A DNA stretch of 64,000 bases from NCBI GenBank assembly GCA_003240775.1, contig QFNI01000003.1, positions 1 through 64,000 of the forward strand. The letters are read 5' to 3'. This stretch comes from Mesorhizobium amorphae (GTDB taxonomy: Bacteria; Pseudomonadota; Alphaproteobacteria; Rhizobiales; Rhizobiaceae). The stretch's first letter is position 1. Each line of letters begins with the position of its first letter. Shown here in pieces: positions 57,777 to 64,000 of the stretch. The position numbers were made by a program, and so were the translations under genes. The notes beneath the pieces were generated by a model. The model was not told the DNA's origin. It made no database searches and worked only from the letters and a program-made list of their open reading frames with translations.

Positions 57777-59438
57777 TCACGCCTTGGAGGCGCGGTCCAG
57801 GAAGATCTGCGACATGGCGGTCGGGTTGACGCCCGAGACCGATTTCGCGGTGGCCGACAGGTAGTCGAAGAAATAGGCGAAGATCACCGGGGTTTCCTCG
57901 AGCAGCAGGTTCTGGATCTTGCCGGCATCGGCCTTCTGGGCTTCGAGGTCGAGGGCCGCGATGTAGCTCGCCGCCAGCGTGTCGAAGTCCTTGTTCTTGA
58001 AGTGGGCGGCGTTCCAGGAGCCGTCCGAGCGCAACGGGGCCGACAGGTAGACGTTCGGCACGCCGCGGTGGCCGTAATCGGTGATGCCCATCACCGAATC
58101 CAGCCAGTTCGACTTTCCGAACACGGCATCACCGTAATAGGTGCCGGAATCCATCACCTGGAGGTCGAGCTCGATGCCGATCTCGCGCACGGCGTTCTGC
58201 ACGAGCACGGCATATTCGGGGATCTCCTGGTAGCGCTGGGTCGCCATCGGCACCTTGAAGCCCGAGCCGACGCCGGCCGCTTCCATCAACTGCTTGGCCT
58301 CGGCCAGATTCTGCTGGCGCTGGGCGACCGAGGTGTCGGTGGAGGGGTAGACGGGCGCGAACGGGCTGTCGTTGCCGAGCGCCGCGCGATCGCGCATCAG
58401 GCCCTTGGTGAGCTTGGTGCGGTCGAGCGACAGCGCGATGGCCCGGCGCACGCGCGCGTCCTGGAACGGACCCATGTCGTTGCGCATGTGGATCTGGTGG
58501 TGCGTCGCCGACTTCTGGCTGAGGATCGCGACGTTGGGATCGGCGAGAAGGCCGGCGCCCGCGATGATGGGGAGCTGGTTGATCACGTCGACCTGACCGC
58601 CCTGGAGCGCCAGGATCTGAGGCTGGATGTCGGCGAAGAACAGGAACTCGACGCGCGCCGGGAGCGCCTTCTCGCCCCAGTACTCCTCGTTGCGCACGAA
58701 GGATGCGCCCACCTTGGGCGTGTACTTCTCGAGCTTGAAGGGGCCGGTGGCGTTGAAGTTCTGCTCGAAATCGCCGCTGTAGTTCGCCGGCAGGATGACG
58801 GCGTTGTAGTTGTCCGACGACAAGAGGTAGGGGAAGTTGCCGTTGGGGGCGTCGAGGTGGAAGGCGACCGTGTGGTCGTCCACCTTGCGCGCGCCGCCCT
58901 TGGACAAGACGCCGCCGAACACCGAAAGCGCGTTGGACGAATTGGCGGGGTCCGCCAGGCGCTCGATGCTCGCCACCACGTCGTCGGCCACGAGGGCCGC
59001 GCCGTTGTGGAACTTCACGCCCTTGCGGATGGCGAAGGTCCAGACATCGCCCTTGTCGTTGGGCGTCCAGCTCTCGGCGATCATCGGCCGGAGCACGAGG
59101 TCGGCGCCCGACATGCACAGGAACTCGCCGGTCTGCTGGAGCATGACGAGGCCGCCCACATCCGGCGTGCGGACGGGATCGATGGCGCCCGTGGGGGCCG
59201 AGCAGGCGACGCGGATGGTGGCGCCGGGCGCGCCTAGCGCGAAAGCCTGGCCCGGCATCGCGCCGAAGCCCGCGGCCATACCGATCTGGCCGAGCAGCGG
59301 CAGCGACAAGCCGAGCAGGGAGCCGTGGCGGATGAACTCGCGCCGGGAGACGCGGCCGTCCACCAGACCGTCGATCAGGTGGTTCTCGATTCCGCTGCGG
59401 TTCTTCCGGAGGAGATCGAGGAGGTGATGCTTCTTCAT
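57777..59438 (-). CDS. Peptide-type ABC substrate-binding protein (SBP family 5) with Tat signal
   Basis: 553 aa from ATG 59438 (AAGGGGAA site); an in-frame ATG 24 bases upstream is possible. About 30 residues (KKHHLLDLLRKNRSGIENHL...) precede a twin-arginine motif SRREFIRHGSLLGLSLPLLG, an unusually long n-region. SBP_bac_5 motifs follow: KFHNGAALVADDVVASI, ATGPFKLEKYTPK, VRRAIALSLDRTKL. It binds a peptide-like or amino-acid-derived solute in the periplasm after Tat export. It lies between enolase-superfamily genes and its permeases, in the same orientation. Confidence 0.9.
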   Translation of the reverse strand: MKKHHLLDLLRKNRSGIENHLIDGLVDGRVSRREFIRHGSLLGLSLPLLGQIGMAAGFGAMPGQAFALGAPGATIRVACSAPTGAIDPVRTPDVGGLVMLQQTGEFLCMSGADLVLRPMIAESWTPNDKGDVWTFAIRKGVKFHNGAALVADDVVASIERLADPANSSNALSVFGGVLSKGGARKVDDHTVAFHLDAPNGNFPYLLSSDNYNAVILPANYSGDFEQNFNATGPFKLEKYTPKVGASFVRNEEYWGEKALPARVEFLFFADIQPQILALQGGQVDVINQLPIIAGAGLLADPNVAILSQKSATHHQIHMRNDMGPFQDARVRRAIALSLDRTKLTKGLMRDRAALGNDSPFAPVYPSTDTSVAQRQQNLAEAKQLMEAAGVGSGFKVPMATQRYQEIPEYAVLVQNAVREIGIELDLQVMDSGTYYGDAVFGKSNWLDSVMGITDYGHRGVPNVYLSAPLRSDGSWNAAHFKNKDFDTLAASYIAALDLEAQKADAGKIQNLLLEETPVIFAYFFDYLSATAKSVSGVNPTAMSQIFLDRASKA

Positions 59439-59511
59439 GCCGTTCCCCTTGTTTTCTGGCATTGTCGGAGGGTTGGAGACAGGATTCAACGGGCGCAACG
59501 CCGCATGCGGC

Positions 59512-60696
59512 TCAAGACAGCGGCAGCCTGCGGAAGGTGCCGGGGCGCTTGGGGTCGTGGAACTTGTTGCACGGGCCGTTGTCGAGATAATCCCGGTGGC
59601 GGCGCGCGAGGCTCTCGCGCGAGAGCGTGACGCCGAGCCCGAAGCCTTCGGGGACAGGCACCACATTGTTCTTCGGGCAAAACGGCCCTTCCTCGACGAT
59701 GTCGTCGGGCTGCATGCGGAACAAGGACTGGTTGGGCTCGCGAATCCAGCCGAGCGCCGCGCAAAGGTGGAGATAGGCCGCGCTGCCGATGCCGGTGTCG
59801 CCGCTGTAGCACCAGAAGTCCACCCCGGCATGCTCGCAGGCGCCCACGAAGCGCACGGTGCGCCCGATGCCGCCGAGCGCGGCCGGGTTGCCCACGATGG
59901 CGTCGGGCACGCGCAGGTCGATGGCGCGCGCGATGTCGAGATTGTGCGTGGAAAACGGGATCGAGCAGTGCCGGCGCAGTTCGCGCATCTCCTCGAGCGT
60001 CGCCACCGGGTCCTCCCAGTTGCGCACGCCCAGTTCCTCCAGCGGGCGCGCCAGGCGGCGCGCGGTGGCGAGCGAATAGGCCTGGTTGGAATCGATGCGG
60101 ATCATCGCCCCCTCCCCCAGCCTTTCGCGCACGAGTTCCACCATGCGCAACGATGGCGCGGGGTCGGCGGTCGAGAACTTGCACTCGAAGAAGGTCGTGC
60201 CGTGCTCCTCGTGCAGGCGCTGGCAGTAGTCGGCGACATCCTCGGGCGTCTTCTCGCCCTGCACGGACGGGCCGTCGGCGCGGAAGGCGAAGTAGTCGGT
60301 GAAGGGGATGTCCTTGCGCACCGCACCGCCCAGCAGGCGGTAGAGCGGCTGGTTCCAGGCCTTGCCCCGCAGATCCCACAAGGCCATCTCGATCGCGCCG
60401 AAGGCCGCGATGCGGGTGTGGTCGTTGATGCTCTGAACTCCCGTCCAGAAGGGCAGGCAGCGCTCTTCGGCGCCTGCGATGTCGATCGCGTCGCGGCCCA
60501 GAAGCGCGGGCGCCATGCCGTCGCGGATGACGGCGGCGGCCGCAGGCGTCGGCGCCTCGCCCAGGCCGACCAGCCCGTCCTCGGTCTCGACCTCGACGAT
60601 CGTCTGCGAAAAGCCGTCGAGCTCGCCGAACACCCAGAGATAGGGCGCTTCGAGCCGCGAATTGATCGGGGTCGCCTTGATGGAGCGGATCTTCAT
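59512..60696 (-). CDS. Mandelate racemase/muconate lactonizing enzyme (enolase superfamily), glucarate dehydratase-like
   Basis: 394 aa from ATG 60696. N-terminal capping domain (MKIRSIKATPINSRLEAPYL), then the TIM barrel. Putative catalytic and metal residues are K173 (ECKFSTAD), D202 (RIDSNQAY), E228 (NWEDPV), the FSTHN segment at 248-252 and GNPAALGGIG. The canonical K-x-K second Lys is Ser175, and Asn252 may replace the third acidic ligand as in glucarate dehydratases. It probably dehydrates or epimerises a carboxylate substrate. Its start overlaps the other enolase-superfamily gene. Confidence 0.82.
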   Translation of the reverse strand: MKIRSIKATPINSRLEAPYLWVFGELDGFSQTIVEVETEDGLVGLGEAPTPAAAAVIRDGMAPALLGRDAIDIAGAEERCLPFWTGVQSINDHTRIAAFGAIEMALWDLRGKAWNQPLYRLLGGAVRKDIPFTDYFAFRADGPSVQGEKTPEDVADYCQRLHEEHGTTFFECKFSTADPAPSLRMVELVRERLGEGAMIRIDSNQAYSLATARRLARPLEELGVRNWEDPVATLEEMRELRRHCSIPFSTHNLDIARAIDLRVPDAIVGNPAALGGIGRTVRFVGACEHAGVDFWCYSGDTGIGSAAYLHLCAALGWIREPNQSLFRMQPDDIVEEGPFCPKNNVVPVPEGFGLGVTLSRESLARRHRDYLDNGPCNKFHDPKRPGTFRRLPLS

Positions 60697-61805
60697 GAGC
60701 GATGCACGAGCGAGAGGAAGGGCTTGCCGAGCAATTCCGGCAGCACGTCGATGCCCAACCCATCGCCATCGGGCAGGCCCATGCGGTTGCCGGAAACGGG
60801 GGGGTGGTTCGAGGCCGTGCGGATCGTGACCCATTCGTGGAAAGCGATGGCGTGGGAGCGGCGCTCCTCCGGCGTGGACAGCGACAGATGCGCCATCGCG
60901 GCCGTGTCGATCTCGGCGCCGCCGGTGTCTTCCACGGTGATCATGTAGCCCATGTCCACCGCCATGTCGCGCAGCAGGCGCGTCTTGGACACGCCGCCGA
61001 TGCGGGAAATCTTCAGGGTGAGCCCATCGGCCAGGCCCATGCGGTGGATGGCGAGAAGGTCCTGCAAGCCTTCCACCGACTCGTCGAGCACGATCGGCTT
61101 GAGGCAGGCGCGGCGCACGGACTGGTTTTCTTCCAGCGTGCGGCAGGGCTGCTCGAAGGTGTAGGCGATGTCGCGCGTGGCGTCCGCGAAGCGCCGCGCC
61201 TGGAAGGGCGTCCAGCCGGCATTGGCATCGCAGAAGATCACCGTTCCCTTGGGCACGGCGCCGGCGACTGCTTGGAGGCGCTCGACATCGGTGTCGACAT
61301 CGCCGCCCACCTTGACCTGGATGCGGCGGAAGCCCTCGCCCGTGATGCGGGCGGCATGCGCCGCCATGCCGTCCGGCGTGCCGTGGGTGACGACCTTGTA
61401 GAGCTCGGCCGTGTCGCCCTCGCGCCCGCCCAGCATGGTCACGAGCGGAACGCCCGCCGCGCGCGCGGCCAGATCCCAGGCGGCCATGTCGAAGGCGGAC
61501 TTGATGTAGGGGTGGCCGTTGAACACCGTGTCCATCAGCCGCCCGTTGGTGGCGAGCGCGCGGGGGTCGAGGCCCAGGAGATGGGGCGCGATCTCGGCGG
61601 CGCCGGCTTCGGCGCCGGCGGCGAATGCCGCGGAATAGAAGGTGCCGAGCGGGGCCATCTCGCCCCAGCCGGAAAGGCCGTCGTCAGAGTGCAGCGCCAC
61701 GATCACCGCATCGAAGGCATCCGCATGGCGGCCCTTGGACATCTTGTAGGGACCGTCCACGAATGGCTGGGCGAGGCGCCAGGCTTCGATCGATCGTATG
61801 CGCAA
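60693..61805 (-). CDS. Mandelate racemase/muconate lactonizing enzyme (enolase superfamily), hydroxyproline dehydratase/epimerase-like
   Basis: 370 aa from TTG 61805, with AAGG at a proper distance and only 4 bases after the GntR stop. Catalytic residues: K165 (RIQVKVGG), D193 (CDANAGW), E219 (FEQPC), D241 (VLDESV) and K265 (LKISRIGG), giving the two-lysine MLE-type active site. MLE-subgroup members include cis-3-hydroxy-L-proline dehydratase and proline-betaine epimerases. The Ldh2-family reductase at the operon end would fit a pyrroline-2-carboxylate product. The substrate is inferred. Confidence 0.82.
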   Translation of the reverse strand: MRIRSIEAWRLAQPFVDGPYKMSKGRHADAFDAVIVALHSDDGLSGWGEMAPLGTFYSAAFAAGAEAGAAEIAPHLLGLDPRALATNGRLMDTVFNGHPYIKSAFDMAAWDLAARAAGVPLVTMLGGREGDTAELYKVVTHGTPDGMAAHAARITGEGFRRIQVKVGGDVDTDVERLQAVAGAVPKGTVIFCDANAGWTPFQARRFADATRDIAYTFEQPCRTLEENQSVRRACLKPIVLDESVEGLQDLLAIHRMGLADGLTLKISRIGGVSKTRLLRDMAVDMGYMITVEDTGGAEIDTAAMAHLSLSTPEERRSHAIAFHEWVTIRTASNHPPVSGNRMGLPDGDGLGIDVLPELLGKPFLSLVHRS

Positions 61806-61809
61806 CGGG

Positions 61810-62502
61810 TCAGGCCTTCTTGTGTTCGAGGCCGCGCGCATAAGCGAGCAGCTCCTCGATGTTCCAGTCGATGTGCTCGTGGGCGTGGGCCTTGGCGGCC
61901 GGAAGGTCGGAGCCCTTGAGGAGCCGCACATAGTCCTCGTGGAGGTCCGCGCCCGGCACGGGCTCGGCGCGCGCTTGCTGGTGGAGCGCGAAGATCATCT
62001 GGAGCCGGCTCGCGAGCCGCACCCAGGTGTCCAGCAGAAGCGCGTTGTCGGCCCACTCGTAGATCAGCCCGTGCAGGCTGAGCGCCGCCTCGATCTGGCG
62101 CGTGAGGTCGCTTGCCAGGCTCGCCTCCTTCACGCTCGCATGGCGGCGGTCCAGTTCCTCGCGAAAGCGCGCGTCGCGCAGCGGCCAGACGCGTTCGAGC
62201 GCGAAATCCTCGAGCGCGTGGTGGAGCGAATAGGCGTCCTCCACATCCTTGGCCGACAGGCTGATCACATAGGTGCCGGCATAAGGGATGCTGGACAGGA
62301 GCCCGGCCTCGACCAGCTCGCGCACGGCCTCGCGCAGGGGGGCGCGGCTGACCTGCATCTGGGTGGCGATGCGCAGCTCGTTGATCTTCTGGCCGGGCTG
62401 GAGCTGCCCGCACAGGATCGCGCGCCGCAGGATGCCGACGATCTCGGCTCGCCGGGTGGTGTCCGCAACGGGATCGAACGACATCTGCGGCATGGGGGCC
62501 AT
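61810..62502 (-). CDS. GntR/FCD-family transcriptional regulator
   Basis: 230 aa from ATG 62502; Met codons 3 and 6 residues later are alternatives. The wHTH contains LRIATQMQVSRAPLREAVRELVEAG (split LRIATQMQVSRAPLRE, AVRELVEAG), followed by an FCD domain (HHALEDFALERVW, LHEDYVRLL, HAHEHIDWNIEELL with metal-binding His). A perfect TTGTCGACAA palindrome lies 35 bases upstream. It is embedded in the operon it probably controls. Confidence 0.9.
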   Translation of the reverse strand: MAPMPQMSFDPVADTTRRAEIVGILRRAILCGQLQPGQKINELRIATQMQVSRAPLREAVRELVEAGLLSSIPYAGTYVISLSAKDVEDAYSLHHALEDFALERVWPLRDARFREELDRRHASVKEASLASDLTRQIEAALSLHGLIYEWADNALLLDTWVRLASRLQMIFALHQQARAEPVPGADLHEDYVRLLKGSDLPAAKAHAHEHIDWNIEELLAYARGLEHKKA

Positions 62503-62536
62503 CGACGGGGAAAGGGTCGAAGGCGATCAAAGCAGA

Positions 62537-62546
62537 TTGTCGACAA
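62537..62546. promoter_or_regulatory. GntR operator candidate TTGTCGACAA
   Basis: A perfect 10-base palindrome in the 92-base gap upstream of the GntR gene, matching the TTGT-N2-ACAA pattern bound by FadR/VanR-type GntR proteins. It suggests an internal promoter for gntR and the enolase-superfamily and ABC genes. Confidence 0.6.
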
Positions 62547-62594
62547 ACCAGCAATACGCGTGGCGAACGTCGCGGTCGGTTCGGAGGCGAGACC

Positions 62595-63083
62595 CTATCC
62601 GCCGCAGAGCGGAAGCGGCATGTAGCCGACGAAGCCCGCGATGCGCCAACGCCCCTCGACCTTGCGGCAGAAGTATAGCGTCTGCCAGAGGAGGCGGTCC
62701 TGCGTGCCGTCCGCCTTGGCGATCGTGCCGTCGAACTTCTTGTGGAGCACGGCACGGTCGCCGCCGATGTCGATGTCGTCCAGGCGCACCGAGCGGAACA
62801 GCGCGGGCAGGAGCGGCTCGGCGAACGCGGTGGCGGCGGTCTCGGCCGCCTGGCGCAACCACTCATCGCGATAGATGTCGAGGCGCGGGAACTGGAGGCG
62901 CCACCGGTCGGCGTCGGACTGGAAGCCGGCATGGAGGCCGAAGAAGCTTTCGGCGATGAAGTCGTCCGCCACCATGTTCCAATCCTGGCCGACGAAAGCC
63001 TCGAAATCGCGCCGCATCAGCATGTCCCACAGGGCGCGGCGGTCGGGGTCGGTTTCGGGGAAGGGGTTGGTGCTCGGGTCCAT
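62595..63083 (-). CDS. SnoaL/NTF2-like protein
   Basis: 162 aa from ATG 63083 (GAGGAG seven bases before it; an ATG at 63089 is too close to that site). Predicted NTF2-like cone: an N-terminal helix pair (RALWDMLMRRDFEAFVGQDW, MVADDFIAESFFGLHAG) then antiparallel strands ending GRWRIAGFVGYMPLP. The fold hosts ketosteroid-isomerase-like enzymes and small-molecule binding proteins. I cannot assign a reaction. It is between the PLP enzyme and GntR genes in the same orientation. Confidence 0.75.
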   Translation of the reverse strand: MDPSTNPFPETDPDRRALWDMLMRRDFEAFVGQDWNMVADDFIAESFFGLHAGFQSDADRWRLQFPRLDIYRDEWLRQAAETAATAFAEPLLPALFRSVRLDDIDIGGDRAVLHKKFDGTIAKADGTQDRLLWQTLYFCRKVEGRWRIAGFVGYMPLPLCGG

Positions 63084-63094
63084 CGACATTCTCC

Positions 63095-64000
63095 TCAATC
63101 CACCCGGCCGCGCGCGGCGACGGGGAGCCGTTCCACCACCTCTTCGCCGCGCACCAGATGCACGTGGTCGAAGAGGTTCGACACCACGCAGGCATGGTTG
63201 GGAATGACGCGCACGCGCGCGCCGATGAGGGGACGCGCCTCGGAGCCGGACAGGTCGAGGGTCGCGTGCTCCTCGCTCAGGCTCGCCACGAGCACGTCGG
63301 GGTATTCCACGACGTGGCCGTGGCCGGGGGCGGGGCAGAGATCGGCGGCGAGCGCCTTGGAGCCGGCGTCGAGCACGGCGCGCGCGGGGGTGGGCCGGCT
63401 GACCACGGTTGCGAGCACCGAAAGCGCGCACTGCGCGAGCGTGCCCAGGCCGAAGGCGACCTGCATGCGGTCGGAATAGATGTAGGTGCCCGGCCGGTGC
63501 TCGGTGGCGCTGGGCACTTCGGCCGCGGCGTAAAGGTCGGGCGAGCCGCCGTTGGAGATCGCGGGGACGGGGATGCCGGCTGCCTCGATCAGCGCTTTGG
63601 CATGCGCCAGCCAGCGCTCGGCTTCGGCCGCGCCGCCGCGCGGCGGATAGGTGAGGAGGCCCGAAAACCGCAGGCCGGGGGCGGCATGGATCTGCCGGGC
63701 GAGCGCCAGGGCTTGTTCGGGCGTCTGCACGCCGCAGCGGCCCGCACCCGTGTCGCACTCGATCATCACGGCAAGCGGGTGGGCGGGGTCGGCAAAGACT
63801 TGCGCGTAGCCTTCGATCGTGTCCGGGCTGTCGGCGGAGACCGCGATGGCGATGCGCGTGTGGAGCGCGCGGAGCCGCGCGAGCTTGGCCGCGCCCAGGA
63901 TGTTGAAGGGGACGAGGATGTCGGCGATCCCGCTGTCTGCCATCACCTCGGCCTCGCCGAGCTTCTGGCAGGTGATGCCGACGGCGCCCAGCGCGAGCTG
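63095..64000 (-). CDS. Type III PLP enzyme, DSD1 / D-threonine aldolase-like (partial, N-terminus outside window)
   Basis: About 302 C-terminal residues are visible; the gene continues beyond the right edge. Alanine-racemase-type barrel segments: ADILVPFNILGAAKLARL, VMIECDTGAGRCGVQT, LTYPPRGG and ISNGGSPD, which hold the PLP phosphate. The C-terminal DSD1-like domain has VIPNHACVVSNLFD, whose His and Cys bind the metal in D-serine dehydratase, D-threonine aldolase and D-threo-3-hydroxyaspartate dehydratase. It would act on a beta-hydroxy D-amino acid, which fits a hydroxy-amino-acid theme in this operon. The PLP Lys lies outside the window. Confidence 0.85.
   Translation of the reverse strand, partial: QLALGAVGITCQKLGEAEVMADSGIADILVPFNILGAAKLARLRALHTRIAIAVSADSPDTIEGYAQVFADPAHPLAVMIECDTGAGRCGVQTPEQALALARQIHAAPGLRFSGLLTYPPRGGAAEAERWLAHAKALIEAAGIPVPAISNGGSPDLYAAAEVPSATEHRPGTYIYSDRMQVAFGLGTLAQCALSVLATVVSRPTPARAVLDAGSKALAADLCPAPGHGHVVEYPDVLVASLSEEHATLDLSGSEARPLIGARVRVIPNHACVVSNLFDHVHLVRGEEVVERLPVAARGRVD

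Noticed and set aside
1..64000. tRNA, rRNA, CRISPR array, insertion sequence or prophage genes
   Set aside because: I looked for cloverleaf-like segments, regularly spaced direct repeats, transposase or integrase proteins and found none I could support; weak or degenerate elements could have been missed without tools.

Overview
The window is high-GC, gene-dense DNA (about two thirds G+C by eye) from an alphaproteobacterium, probably of the Hyphomicrobiales/Rhizobiales. The support is an adjacent ccoNOQP and fixGHIS (ccoGHIS) locus with FnrL-type regulators, alphaproteobacterial-style TTGAT-N4-ATCAA boxes, a MatR-like regulator beside malonyl-CoA synthetase, and a large load of ABC uptake systems for plant- or soil-type solutes. 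I found no rRNA, tRNA, CRISPR array, prophage or insertion sequence. The window is chromosomal or megaplasmid catabolic DNA, not a mobile island.

Region by region. 1-3523: the start of a leftward NMT1/SsuA-type binding protein, and divergently a four-gene set (FAH-family hydrolase, RraA-like protein, beta-hydroxyacid dehydrogenase, TauE exporter). 3531-6414: peptidase T and hemN. 6445-18207: a low-oxygen respiration block with hemN, two FNR paralogues, hemerythrin, pseudoazurin, fixGHIS plus a CopD/HemJ-like membrane protein, and ccoNOQP. Six FNR/FixK-like boxes sit at its promoters. 18345-24073: a leftward operon with a quaternary-amine (betaine-type) ABC importer, two luciferase-like monooxygenases (one half-length) and a GreA/GreB-family factor. 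24294-26806: divergently, an ornithine-cyclodeaminase-family protein and a histidine ammonia-lyase-family protein whose MIO-forming Ala-Ser-Gly is missing. 26777-28773: an NAD-dependent epimerase and a divergent LysR regulator. 28779-40795: matR-like regulator and matB, then a peptide-type ABC importer, a DadA-like oxidase, an amidase and an ArgE-like deacylase in one rightward run. 40807-50731: a ribose-type ABC importer, and divergently GntR, SDR, UxuB-like, UxuA and an aldo/keto reductase (hexuronate catabolism). 50739-52829: a 2-oxoglutarate/Fe(II) hydroxylase of the BesD/HalD type with its LysR, and a small lipoprotein. 52839-64000: a long leftward operon with a type III PLP (DSD1-like) enzyme, SnoaL-like protein, GntR, two enolase-superfamily enzymes, a peptide-type ABC importer and a Ldh2-family reductase.

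Four points stand out. (1) The MIO-less lyase beside a betaine importer and flavin monooxygenases suggests an ergothioneine- or betaine-type catabolic locus. (2) matB followed by importer, D-amino-acid oxidase, amidase and deacylase would fit use of N-malonyl amino acids or malonamate. (3) All four junctions between an ABC binding-protein gene and its first permease gene carry a strong GC hairpin. (4) A dense FNR regulon is flanked by two [4Fe-4S]-type FNR paralogues. Functions of pathways are inferred from families and neighbourhood; no database search was possible.
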